Shown here: positions 55,392 to 63,687 of the stretch, one piece after another | Layout of the letters: each line of letters begins with the position of its first letter | Numbering within the stretch: the stretch's first letter is position 1 | Assembly: GCA_947475715.1 (NCBI GenBank) | Contig: CANJNY010000005.1 | Location: 1-64,000, forward strand | Direction: 5' to 3' | DNA from: Prolixibacteraceae bacterium | GTDB taxonomy: Bacteria; Bacteroidota; Bacteroidia; Bacteroidales; Prolixibacteraceae | DNA length: 64,000 nucleotides | Program-made: the position numbers and the translations under genes | The notes under the pieces: generated by a model | Databases searched by the model: none | What the model saw: only the letters and a program-made list of their open reading frames with translations | What the model was told of the DNA's origin: nothing

Positions 55392-55919
55392 ATGAATGAT
55401 TATTTTTCTCCGGAAGAGATCCGGACCTTAATGAGCAGGTGTGAGTCTGATCGGCAGCGCATTATTCTTTTCCTGCTTTATAATTATGGTTTAACGGTTG
55501 AAGAAGCTTTGGAGATTAAATCGGGGCAATTCATGAAAAAGCCTGATTATCTGCTTTTTAATTTTACCCGGAAGTTGACAGGTAAGTCTCATACGTATAA
55601 AATTCAGTATGAAAATTACCGGTTATTTTATAAGGTATTGAGTAAATTGCAGGATCAGGAAACCGTTTTACATAAGGATAGGCACCTTCCAATTTCAGAT
55701 ACTATTCTTCGCAAAGATCTTTTTGATCTGGCTGTGATCATGAATAGAAAGATTACCTCCGCTCAATTATTTGAAAGCCATCTGTATTGGCTTTTTAAGA
55801 AGGGAGTTAGTTTTGCTCAGGGCGTTGAAGAGTACGGGCTGGCACTTTCGGGTAAGCCATTTAAGATCTGGGAAAGTGCAATGCTTTCCGGAAGATTATG
55901 GCCTTTTTTACTCGAGTAA
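55392..55919 (+). CDS. Degenerate tyrosine-recombinase-like protein, no catalytic residues
   Basis: 175 aa. The sequence follows the catalytic domain of XerC/D and phage integrases: FSPEEIRTLMSRC, then IILFLLYNYGLTVEEALEI (integrases have GLRxxE here) and TGKSHTYKI. Then comes LYWLFKKGVSFAQGVEEYGL, which aligns with the H-x-x-R-H-x-F-A-T-x-L-L-x-x-G-v box. Arg I is Thr, the His and Arg of box II are replaced, and no catalytic Tyr follows. The N-terminal arm- and core-binding domains are missing. Either an intact domestic DNA-binding derivative or a late-stage relic; the undamaged frame favours the former. Confidence 0.6.
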   Translation: MNDYFSPEEIRTLMSRCESDRQRIILFLLYNYGLTVEEALEIKSGQFMKKPDYLLFNFTRKLTGKSHTYKIQYENYRLFYKVLSKLQDQETVLHKDRHLPISDTILRKDLFDLAVIMNRKITSAQLFESHLYWLFKKGVSFAQGVEEYGLALSGKPFKIWESAMLSGRLWPFLLE

Positions 55920-55978
55920 TATTTTCGATTATAGTTATTGAAATGATTTATTAGGCTTTGACAATTAATTTATTTTAT

Positions 55979-56036
55979 AAACTTTCATGCCAACAGGGGC
56001 TGTTGTTTCACCCCCGTTGTTATGAAAGTTTATTTT
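55979..56036. terminator. Hairpin terminator between convergent genes
   Basis: AAACTTTCAT (55979-55988) pairs perfectly with ATGAAAGTTT (56022-56031), with a further imperfect AACAGGGG/CCCCGTTGTT extension inside, then a T-rich tail. It overlaps the stop codon of the sialate O-acetylesterase gene and probably ends both genes. Confidence 0.75.
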
Positions 56037-57469
56037 GTTTTGCCTGGTCGTGTATCGGTTCTAAAAGGATTGGCGGGTAGTCCTTCCGAATTATATAAGT
56101 TCAGGTCGTCGGGATTGTCAGCCCATCCATAGCGCACAGCGGAGGGATTATCCACGGCCTCATTGGTTAACATCACCTGATTGTTGCCGACCTGGGTGGC
56201 CTTAGCCCATTTGAATTCACCATCCTTTGACGCGATAGTAAATCCGTTGATATAGCCATATTTATCGGTTATTTTAAGTCCTTTACCTACATGATCGAAC
56301 GTGATCAGGATTTTGTTATTCTCACTTTTCATACTCTGATAGGTTGGACCTGTGTATATTAGGTTTTCTCCATAAGCAATTTTTCGTGCGGCAAGTGAGA
56401 GTCTGTATCCTACGGTTTGTTTATCCGTTGGATGGATGTCAATGGCATCGCCAACATCAATAATGGTGGCCATTCCTGTATTTTCGAGTTTCAGGGTTTG
56501 GGTTTGTGCCTCACGTAATTCTGCCCATTCGCTTTCTGCCGGTTCTGCAACGGCTTTCTTGAAATTGGCGAGTTGAACAAACAGGAACGGAAAATTCCCC
56601 TCGCCCCATTTGGTACGCCAATCTTTAATCAGATTAGAAAAAACCCGCTTGTATTGTTGTGCCCGTGATGCATTCGATTCTCCCTGGTACCATATTGCAC
56701 CTTTTATTCCGTATGGGATAATAGGATATAGCATCCCGTTGTAGAGTAGCGTAGGGTAATCGTTTGGATTAACTTTTGTTACATTATCTACAGCCTTAAG
56801 CTTTCCGAGCAGCTCTGAGAAGTCGGGATCTGCTGCAATTGCCTCAGGGCTCATCCAGGTTTCGGCTACTGTTCCGCCCCAGGAGGTATGGATTATTCCA
56901 ATTGGAATATTCAGTTTTTCATAGAGGTTTCTTGCGAAGAAATAACCCACTGCCGAGAAATCGGCAACCGTCTGAGGCGAGCACTCCCACCACTCACCCT
57001 CCTCGAGGTTCTCCTGTGGCTCCTTGGATACTCTTTTTTTAACCGTAAATGACCGGATGTTTTTATAGTTGGCTGAAGCGATCTCTTGGGCAGAATTTTT
57101 TGCAGAGGATACTTTAAATTCCATATTCGATTGCCCTGAGCATACCCACACCTCTCCAATCATGACATTCCCAAAGGTATGGAGATCTTTCCCTTTTACG
57201 GTCATCTTAAAAGGGCCCCCATAATTCATTTTCGGGAGATCAACCCTCCACTTTCCGTTTTTTCCGGACCGGGTACTTACCACATTTTTATCCAGGGTGA
57301 CTGTCACCTTCTCTCCCGGTGAGGCCCAGCCCCAAACAGGTATTGCAATTCCCTGTTGTAGCACCATGTTGCAATTGAAAAATGGCGGGAGTGAAACTTC
57401 TGAAAATCCTGACAGTGAACTAATCAGCATGAGAACCAGAAGCGATCTTTTCAGAACATTAATTTTCAT
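56030..57469 (-). CDS. Sialate O-acetylesterase (SGNH-type)
   Basis: 479 aa, secreted (signal peptide ending near SGFSEV). The SGNH core shows WVCSGQSNMEF (catalytic Ser at about 117), IWYQGESNASR (about 252-262) and the Asp-His of DVGDAIDIHPTDKQTVGYRL (split; about 346-365). It removes O-acetyl groups from sialic acids or plant polysaccharides. No sialidase or uptake genes are adjacent. Confidence 0.9.
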   Translation of the reverse strand: MKINVLKRSLLVLMLISSLSGFSEVSLPPFFNCNMVLQQGIAIPVWGWASPGEKVTVTLDKNVVSTRSGKNGKWRVDLPKMNYGGPFKMTVKGKDLHTFGNVMIGEVWVCSGQSNMEFKVSSAKNSAQEIASANYKNIRSFTVKKRVSKEPQENLEEGEWWECSPQTVADFSAVGYFFARNLYEKLNIPIGIIHTSWGGTVAETWMSPEAIAADPDFSELLGKLKAVDNVTKVNPNDYPTLLYNGMLYPIIPYGIKGAIWYQGESNASRAQQYKRVFSNLIKDWRTKWGEGNFPFLFVQLANFKKAVAEPAESEWAELREAQTQTLKLENTGMATIIDVGDAIDIHPTDKQTVGYRLSLAARKIAYGENLIYTGPTYQSMKSENNKILITFDHVGKGLKITDKYGYINGFTIASKDGEFKWAKATQVGNNQVMLTNEAVDNPSAVRYGWADNPDDLNLYNSEGLPANPFRTDTRPGKTK

Positions 57470-57525
57470 TTTTAGCTTTTGTTTTAGTTAATAGAACGAG
57501 TTGAATGGTGATATTTGTTGATGTA

Positions 57526-58332
57526 TTATGATTCAAAATTAATAAGTGGAAGGTGAATTGTGCCTGTCAGATATGTGACTGCCTGACCTGAAATCAGTAC
57601 CCGATCTTCCGCAAGTTGACATGCAAGATAACCTCCCCTTGCTGAAAGCTGGCGAGCTTCAAACTTGGTTTTATCCATCCGGCGAGCCCAAAATGGGACC
57701 AGTGAGGTGTGTGCAGATCCCGTTACCGGATCTTCGTTGACGCCAACCCTGGGTGCAAAAAAACGCGATACAAAATCACAGTCATATCCGGGGGCCGTAA
57801 TTATTATACCGCGAGCCTCAATTTTTTTAAGTTTTCCGAAATCGGGTGCGATCTCCTCAATATCTTCCTGTGACAGGTAATATAGAAGGTAGTCCGTTTT
57901 CCCTTTCCAGATTTCAAGTGGTCTCTTTCCTAATGACTCAAAAAGGTGTTCGGGTGGCAAGGCGGGGGCCACCGGATCGATGGGGAAATTTAATGTAAGC
58001 CAATCTTTAGTTCTTGTGACTTCAAGAATTCCGCTGTAAATTGATTCGAAAACTAATCTGTTCCCCTTAAAATGGAGATGGTTAAAGAGTACATGTGCTG
58101 CTGCAAGGGTTGCATGTCCGCACAGCTCAACCTCTGCCAAAGGGGTAAACCATCTGATCTGGAAATTGTGATCACCCTTTTTCACGAAGGCTGTTTCGGA
58201 AAGGTTATTCTCTGCGGCAATCTGTTGAAGCAAATCGTCCGAAAGCCAGTGATCCAGGGGACACACCGCAGCCGGATTGCCGCCAAATAGTTGGTCAGTA
58301 AATGCATCGACCTGATAAATCTGGATGATCAT
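57526..58332 (-). CDS. PhzF-family epimerase/isomerase
   Basis: 268 aa, diaminopimelate-epimerase fold in two halves. Conserved: GNPAAVCPLD (about 19-28), AENNLSETAFV with the catalytic Glu at about 47, and DPVTGSAHTSLVPFW (about 203-217). Members isomerise small acids; most have no assigned substrate. It stands alone between a sialate esterase and creatininase. Confidence 0.9.
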   Translation of the reverse strand: MIIQIYQVDAFTDQLFGGNPAAVCPLDHWLSDDLLQQIAAENNLSETAFVKKGDHNFQIRWFTPLAEVELCGHATLAAAHVLFNHLHFKGNRLVFESIYSGILEVTRTKDWLTLNFPIDPVAPALPPEHLFESLGKRPLEIWKGKTDYLLYYLSQEDIEEIAPDFGKLKKIEARGIIITAPGYDCDFVSRFFAPRVGVNEDPVTGSAHTSLVPFWARRMDKTKFEARQLSARGGYLACQLAEDRVLISGQAVTYLTGTIHLPLINFES

Positions 58333-58455
58333 AATAAGGGTTGGATACGATTATCGTGAGTATGATTATTCAAAGATAATATATCGGATGAGAAATTCAA
58401 TGGGGTTGTTTCTCTCTTAGTTTTATTATTTTTATGTTTTCAAAAAACTATATAT

Positions 58456-59229
58456 ATGCGATCTTATATTCTGAATGAAACAAACTGGAAATCTGTTAAG
58501 CAAATTGATTTCCAGGTAGCTGTATTACCATGGGGAGCCACAGAGGCTCATAATTATCATCTGCCGTACGGAACCGATAATATTATTGCCGAACGTATTT
58601 CGGCCAAAGCAACTGCCCTGGCTTGTGATCGTGGAGGGAGGGTTATCGTTCTGCCGGCTATTCCTTTTGGTGTAAATACCGGACAACCCGATGTGAAACT
58701 CGACATGAACCTGAATCCAGGTACTCAGATGATGATTTTAAAGGATCTGATTACCGTTTTAAATCGTCAGGGCATTCGTAAATTTGTCATTCTTAATGCG
58801 CACGGTGGTAACGATTTCAGACAGATGATCCGGGAATTGAATCTGCTTTTTCCTGAAATGTTTATTTGTCAGGTCCATTGGTTTAAAATTCCGGGGGCGC
58901 AGGAGATTTTTGAGGATATGGGTGAACATGCAGGCGAGGTTGAGACCAGTTTTATGATGTATTTAACACCGGAGCTTGTCCTTCCATTAGTAGAGGCGGG
59001 TGATGGTAAGGCACGCATTTTTAGTATTGAAGCTCTTAACCAGGGTTGGGCATGGGCCGAACGGCAGTGGACAAGGGTGACCAAAGATACAGGTATTGGA
59101 AATCCGGCTCTTGCGACATCCGAAAAAGGGGAGGCTTTTTTTAAGGTAGTTACCGAAAAAATTGGTGATTTTCTCTATGAGCTCGCTATTTCGAATCCTG
59201 CGGAACTTTATAAAGATAAGGAGGTCTGA
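58456..59229 (+). CDS. Creatininase-family amidohydrolase
   Basis: 257 aa. Metal-site motifs are intact: LPWGATEAHNYHLPYGTDN (about 24-42), NAHGGND (about 115-121) and GEHAGEVETSFMM (about 155-167). The family includes creatininase and MftE-type peptidases that trim cofactor precursors. No precursor peptide or radical SAM gene is next to it, so a simple amidase role is likely. The following about 1 kb has no protein gene. Confidence 0.88.
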   Translation: MRSYILNETNWKSVKQIDFQVAVLPWGATEAHNYHLPYGTDNIIAERISAKATALACDRGGRVIVLPAIPFGVNTGQPDVKLDMNLNPGTQMMILKDLITVLNRQGIRKFVILNAHGGNDFRQMIRELNLLFPEMFICQVHWFKIPGAQEIFEDMGEHAGEVETSFMMYLTPELVLPLVEAGDGKARIFSIEALNQGWAWAERQWTRVTKDTGIGNPALATSEKGEAFFKVVTEKIGDFLYELAISNPAELYKDKEV

Positions 59230-59355
59230 TCATCTTCTAGTTTCTGAATAAGCAATTTGTTATTCAAAATTAATACTTAAGACTTTTAAAATTGATCATG
59301 AACCAGTTATCGACCCTTTAGTGTGGTCGGGACGAAGAGGGTAAAATTCAGGGAT
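59230..59355. other. Short spacer before the RNA terminator
   Basis: 126 AT-rich bases after the creatininase gene. No gene, repeat or promoter was seen. Confidence 0.5.
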
Positions 59356-59401
59356 GCATAAAAACACAAATGGGAACTACTCTTTCAAGTTGTTCCCATT
59401 T
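59356..59401 (-). terminator. Terminator of the candidate RNA
   Basis: On the minus strand, AAATGGGAAC (59401-59392) pairs with GTTCCCATTT (59377-59368). The stem extends inward through ACT/AGT after one mismatch, and GTGTTTTT follows. It is a strong intrinsic terminator facing away from the sigma-54 regulator gene. Confidence 0.85.
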
Positions 59402-59486
59402 CGTCGCTCATGAATTGCTTCATTTGTGGCGTCAGGCTACTGTTATGATGGCTGGCTGCAATTTGATCTTCATTCTGCTTGCGCAT
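59385..59486 (-). CDS. Possible 33-aa small ORF inside the candidate RNA
   Basis: ATG at 59486 to TGA at 59385: begins MRKQNEDQIAASHHNSS and continues through LTPQMKQFMSDEMGTT. The composition is protein-like and has no rare runs. Its stop codon lies in the terminator loop, so translation could interfere with termination. No ribosome-binding cue or known family was seen. It may equally be chance within structured RNA. Confidence 0.25.
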   Translation of the reverse strand: MRKQNEDQIAASHHNSSLTPQMKQFMSDEMGTT

Positions 59487-59914
59487 AGTGTTGATTAATC
59501 CTGCAACCCATCGCTTTCAGATTCTGCTGTTTAAGGCATTATCTTCGGGCTGTCCCTTCGGTTTTCCTTGCGGTTAACCTTCCCGGACGGAGTGTTTTGA
59601 GCATACAGGGCGGTTCCTCTCTTTCGATTGGTTCTTTATCTGCATGGATAGTACTGGCTTTTCAGTTTTCCTCTTCCCCGAGTTATTATAAATGACTTTC
59701 GCCTTTTTTTTATTCGGTCTTAAACTCAACCTTCTAATGAACGACTGGCGTTATTTCCGGTTGATTGTTCGATCGGATCACCTCCTTTCGTCCAACCTCT
59801 GACCCTTCCGTTGTGCAAACCCGAAGGTTTGAATGATCCGCTTCTATACTCAGCTAAGAGTCTCTCCCCGTCTCCACTACTTCAGAGTAACCTTTTATCG
59901 CTTACCTGATAGAT

Positions 59915-59946
59915 CAAATATACAACAGAAAAGAGCCCGAATGCAA
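59915..59946 (-). promoter_or_regulatory. Promoter of the candidate RNA
   Basis: TTG at 59946-59944, 21 bases, TATATTTG at 59922-59915. The spacing is identical to the padR promoter. Transcription should start near 59908. Confidence 0.7.
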
Positions 59947-60222
59947 CTATTCTGAGCTTTTTGTTTCAACTTTGTATCAACGATAAATTAACCGTGATTA
60001 TTAACAATTGTTCATAACTAAAATAAATGTAACTATAAGGTTTTGAGATGGATATAATATAAATGTAAGAATTAATTTGTTAACTCATTTTAATTGCACC
60101 GGGATTTTTTTTTGAAATGGCTGCAAATATTCCCCTAACCGCCTTTTTTTTCTTCGCGAAATCGTCGTTTTATTTCGCGATTAAATTGGGGTAAAACAGG
60201 GGTTACAATCCGGAGCGAAAAA
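59947..60222. other. Spacer with palindromes downstream of the sigma-54 regulator
   Basis: 276 bases without a gene. A 9-bp perfect inverted repeat (TCGCGAAAT at 60154-60162, ATTTCGCGA at 60172-60180) lies 43 bases after the regulator's stop codon. It may end that transcript although no T-tract follows. A short palindrome AACAATTGTT lies at 60003-60012. Confidence 0.5.
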
Positions 60223-61407
60223 TCAGCTTGGTTTTTCATTGGCAGCAGCCCCCGTGGGTGCGTAAAGTATTACGTCTTCGCGGGTAATTGTTTTGTTACA
60301 CAGGATAATTAATCGCTCGATTACATTGCGAAACTCGCGGATATTTCCGGTCCACTGATGACTTTGCAGCTCCTCAATGGCGTCATCATCAATTTCTTTA
60401 GGTGGTTGGCCATATTCACTGCATATTTGTTCTATAAAATAGTTGGCTAATAAAGGGATATCCTCTTTGCGGCTTTCAAGCGAAGGAACATTGATCAGAA
60501 TTACACTTAACCGATGGTATAAATCTTCACGGAAATGGCCATTTTTGATCTCCTCAGCAAGCTCTTTGTTTGTCGCTGCGATCACCCTTACGTTTACTTT
60601 AATGGGACTGTCGCTACCAACACGTGTGATAATATTTTCCTGCAAAGCGCGCAACACTTTTGATTGAGCAGAATAGCTCATATCACCAATTTCATCCAGA
60701 AATAGTGTACCTCCATCTGCCTGCTCAAATTTTCCTTTCCGTTGTCTTATTGCTGAAGTAAAGGCCCCCTTTTCGTGTCCAAATAATTCACTTTCAATTA
60801 ATTCTGACGGAATGGCGGCGCAGTTAACTTCGATGAATGGGGCTTCAGACCGGGCAGATAATTGGTGAAGACGCCTTGCAACGAGCTCTTTTCCTGTTCC
60901 ATTTGCTCCTGTTATCAATACTTTTGCATCGGTGGGTGCTACACGGTCAGTCATCTCAAGTACTTTCCTGATCGGTGGAGACTCTCCGATTATTTCGTAC
61001 TGTTTGTAAATCCGTTGTTTTAGGACATGGGTTTCTTTTACAAGGAGGGTTTTATCACCTGCATTTCGTATGGTTATCAGTAATCGGTTTAAATCGAGTG
61101 GTTTAACAATGAAGTCAAAGGCCCCCTTCTTAATAGCATCTACCGCTGTATCGATATTTCCGTGACCCGATATCATCACTACAGTGGTTTCGGGTTTAAG
61201 TGCGAGGATCTTTTCAAGCACTTCAATCCCATCCATCTCAGGCATTTTAATATCACACAGAATGATATCGAAATCTGTATTTTTCACCAAATCAAGGCCT
61301 TGAATTCCATTTTCAGCCAACTCAACGGTATAGCCTTCAAACCCCAGGATCTCTTTTAGGGTGTTTCGTATACTTCTTTCGTCGTCAATGACTAATATTT
61401 TTACCAT
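60223..61407 (-). CDS. Sigma-54-activator-type response regulator without DNA-binding domain
   Basis: 394 aa. A receiver domain (1-120; phospho-acceptor Asp52 in [10 protein letters not shown]) is followed by a complete AAA+ domain: Walker A GANGTGKE (167-174), L1 loop GAFTSA (214-219) and Walker [10 protein letters not shown] (232-240). NtrC-type activators have GAFTGA in the loop that touches sigma-54; here Gly is Ser. The protein ends about 25 residues after the AAA+ domain, with no Fis-type helix-turn-helix. It may therefore act from solution or not through DNA-bound enhancer sites. No histidine kinase is adjacent. Ppx/GppA lies 9 bases upstream, probably the same operon. Confidence 0.9.
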   Translation of the reverse strand: MVKILVIDDERSIRNTLKEILGFEGYTVELAENGIQGLDLVKNTDFDIILCDIKMPEMDGIEVLEKILALKPETTVVMISGHGNIDTAVDAIKKGAFDFIVKPLDLNRLLITIRNAGDKTLLVKETHVLKQRIYKQYEIIGESPPIRKVLEMTDRVAPTDAKVLITGANGTGKELVARRLHQLSARSEAPFIEVNCAAIPSELIESELFGHEKGAFTSAIRQRKGKFEQADGGTLFLDEIGDMSYSAQSKVLRALQENIITRVGSDSPIKVNVRVIAATNKELAEEIKNGHFREDLYHRLSVILINVPSLESRKEDIPLLANYFIEQICSEYGQPPKEIDDDAIEELQSHQWTGNIREFRNVIERLIILCNKTITREDVILYAPTGAAANEKPS

Positions 61408-61416
61408 CTTTTTACG

Positions 61417-62364
61417 TTATAATCCGTTAGCAATGAACCAATCCAGAGCACCCTCTTTTAGGGAGTTGTGGGTGTGTATAAGCTGCCTGACAGGTAATCT
61501 TTGGAGGATGAAATTTGTGAATACAGAGGCAATGACTACCATTTCCACCCGCATTTTATCCATTCCCTGCATTTGGCCTCTTGTTTGATGATCTGATTTT
61601 ATAAGTTGACTATGAATTTGCTGATAAGCCGCCAGTGGAAATTCTGAAACCTTTCTGATCTTTAAATCGGGTTCTTCTTTTTCGTAGATATCCATAAAAG
61701 TGTCGAATGCACCTGAACATCCGACAAGTATTTGTGGTTGATGATGTTTGCAAACATCCCATAGCTCCTGAAGATGTTCATCGAACCACGCTTCAACGGC
61801 AGCGATTTCAACCGGAGTGACAGGATCTGACATTCGAACCGTTTCAAGGGCCCTGGCGATCCCAATATTAAAACTTCTTTTCCAAAGTATTTCTTTGTTC
61901 TGTGCCAGAATAAATTCAATACTCCCTCCACCGATATCCACAACCAGGTATTTCCCGATATCTTCCGGTAATGAAAGTGAGACTCCTCTGAATATTAATT
62001 CGGCCTCCAACTCTCCCGAGATGATCTCAATCTCCCATCCCAGTAAATTTTTCACCTTTTCAATAAACAAATCCTGATTCTTAGCTCCCCTTAAAGCCGA
62101 TGTGCCAATTACTTTAATTTTTTCGACTTCAAATGAGCGGATTGTTTTGGCGTGATTTTGTAAGGCTGTTAATCCCCTTTCGATAGCATCGGGAAGGAGT
62201 ATATCCTTTTGAATACCACCCCTTCCCAGTTTGACGGGAAGTTTCCGGTCATAAATTGTTTCTGACTGACCGTTTGTTAAGATATTTGATATCAGTAAAT
62301 TGCATGTATTTGTTCCAAGATCGATCAGGGCGTATCGGTTCGATTGTTTATTGTTTATTGTCAT
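61417..62364 (-). CDS. Ppx/GppA-type phosphatase
   Basis: 315 aa, the short form without the C-terminal HD domain. The ASKHA fold shows LIDLGTNTCNLLI (about 14-26), KVIGTSALRGAKN (about 84-96) and VVDIGGGSIEFIL (about 144-156). It degrades polyphosphate or pppGpp. A RelA/SpoT enzyme elsewhere in the window makes the alarmone role attractive, but substrate choice cannot be read here. The sigma-54-type regulator follows 9 bases later. Confidence 0.88.
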   Translation of the reverse strand: MTINNKQSNRYALIDLGTNTCNLLISNILTNGQSETIYDRKLPVKLGRGGIQKDILLPDAIERGLTALQNHAKTIRSFEVEKIKVIGTSALRGAKNQDLFIEKVKNLLGWEIEIISGELEAELIFRGVSLSLPEDIGKYLVVDIGGGSIEFILAQNKEILWKRSFNIGIARALETVRMSDPVTPVEIAAVEAWFDEHLQELWDVCKHHQPQILVGCSGAFDTFMDIYEKEEPDLKIRKVSEFPLAAYQQIHSQLIKSDHQTRGQMQGMDKMRVEMVVIASVFTNFILQRLPVRQLIHTHNSLKEGALDWFIANGL

Positions 62365-62391
62365 TTATCCTTTATCCGTATTTAATCTGTT

Positions 62392-63675
62392 TTATATTCC
62401 CAACAACTGGTGCTGCAAGATATATACAATGGCACCCGAAAAGTAGCCCAGCACAGCCAGTAAACTGATTTTTTTCAAATACCAGAAAAAATCAATCCGT
62501 TCCATTCCCATCGCCGCAACACCAGCTGCCGATCCGATTATTAGGATACTTCCACCTGTTCCGGCGCAATAGGCGAGGAATTCCCAGAAATAGTGATCTG
62601 CAGGAAATTGAGCCAGGCTATACATCCCCTGCGCTGCCGCAACTAAGGGGACATTATCAACCACCGATGAAAGGATACCAAGCGATATAACAACGACATT
62701 TATATTCCCAATCTCATCGGTCATCCATTGTGCCAGAGCGGTTAAAATTCCTGAGGATTCAAGTGCCGCAATACTAACAAGAATGCCGAAGAAGAATAAG
62801 ATACTTGCCGTATCAATTTTACGCAGCGCCTGAACAACAGAATAGGCATGTTTAATAGTCTCCTCTTTTCTGCCATGAATGATTTCTGTAATCACCCAAA
62901 GCAGGCCTAATCCTCCCAATATCCCCATGTAGGGTGGGAGATGAGTAACAGTCTTAAAAACAGGTACTAAAATTAAGATTAAAATGCCTGAAAAAAAAAC
63001 GATTGATCGTTCGAATGAAGAAACTGTCCGGGGATTATTGGAGACTACAACCGAAGGTTTTGAAATATTCCCTCTGAAGTTAACTGAGGCAACAAGCAGT
63101 GGCACGACAAGGCATACCAGACTTGGAAAAAAAAGTTTAAGAATAATATTTACAGTTGTAATCTGTCCTCCAATCCAAAGCATCGTGGTGGTAACATCCC
63201 CAATTGGTGTCCACGCACCGCCGGCATTTGCTGCAATTACTACAATTCCAGCAATAAACAGTCGATCCTTTGGGTTTTTTATCAGTTTGCGTAATAACGA
63301 AACGATCACTATGGCGGTTGTCAGATTGTCGAGAACTGCCGATAAAAAAAAGGTTGTCAATGCAATAATCCAGAGAAAATTTCGTTTATCTGTTTGTGAA
63401 ATGCGGGTAGTAATTATTTCAAATCCGTCGTGAGAATCGATCATTTCTACGATGGTCATAGCACCTAAGAGAAAGAACAAAACACCTGATATTTCCCCCA
63501 GGTGTTTTGTTAATTGCTCATTGATAATTAATTGATCAGGTGAAAAGAAGCTGTAAATTGTCCAGCAGAGGACTCCTGTTATCAAGGCTATAGCAGATTT
63601 ATTTATTTGAATGGCCTGCTCAAAGGCTATTAATGTGTACCCGAAAATAAAAGCCAGGATTAGGAGTAAGGTCAT
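62392..63675 (-). CDS. nhaD: NhaD-type sodium/proton antiporter
   Basis: 427 aa with about 12 membrane helices of the ion transporter (IT/CitM) superfamily. A conserved VLDNLTTAIVIVSLLRKL block (about 112-129) and NAGGAWTPIGDVTTTMLW (about 148-165) match NhaD. The second repeat gives SSVVDNVPLVAAAQGMY (about 336-352), and GSILIIGSAAGVAAMG follows near the end. It exchanges Na+ for H+ at the cytoplasmic membrane. The gene lies between a cut-off ABC permease and Ppx/GppA, all leftward. Confidence 0.92.
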   Translation of the reverse strand: MTLLLILAFIFGYTLIAFEQAIQINKSAIALITGVLCWTIYSFFSPDQLIINEQLTKHLGEISGVLFFLLGAMTIVEMIDSHDGFEIITTRISQTDKRNFLWIIALTTFFLSAVLDNLTTAIVIVSLLRKLIKNPKDRLFIAGIVVIAANAGGAWTPIGDVTTTMLWIGGQITTVNIILKLFFPSLVCLVVPLLVASVNFRGNISKPSVVVSNNPRTVSSFERSIVFFSGILILILVPVFKTVTHLPPYMGILGGLGLLWVITEIIHGRKEETIKHAYSVVQALRKIDTASILFFFGILVSIAALESSGILTALAQWMTDEIGNINVVVISLGILSSVVDNVPLVAAAQGMYSLAQFPADHYFWEFLAYCAGTGGSILIIGSAAGVAAMGMERIDFFWYLKKISLLAVLGYFSGAIVYILQHQLLGI

Positions 63676-63687
63676 GCTCTTGGTTTT

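Larger units (their letters stand above)
59356..59922 (-). ncRNA. Candidate large structured RNA, about 550 nt, unknown class
   Basis: No protein gene fits, but the minus strand carries a complete transcription unit. The promoter is TTG-N21-TATATTTG (59946-59915) and an intrinsic terminator lies at 59356-59401. Inside, CAAACC-TTCG-GGTTTG (59831-59816) is a UUCG hairpin. CGGATCA (59840-59834) and TGATCCG (59780-59774) form a 7-bp long-range helix that encloses it. The region is richer in G and C, and in purines on this strand, than other spacers. It contains GAAAGGAGGTGATCC (59789-59775), complementary to the 16S rRNA 3' end as recalled. I see no signatures of RNase P RNA, tmRNA or 6S RNA. A 33-codon frame ends inside the terminator. 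Confidence 0.6.

Noticed and set aside
59525-59760. Longer minus-strand open frame with a very basic translation inside the candidate RNA
   Set aside because: It has no start codon, is interrupted soon after, and its composition follows the purine-rich strand rather than protein selection.
59356-59922. RNase P RNA or tmRNA
   Set aside because: I could not find the conserved RNase P P4 region, and there is no tRNA-like end or ANYALAA-type tag frame for tmRNA. A model search would be decisive.
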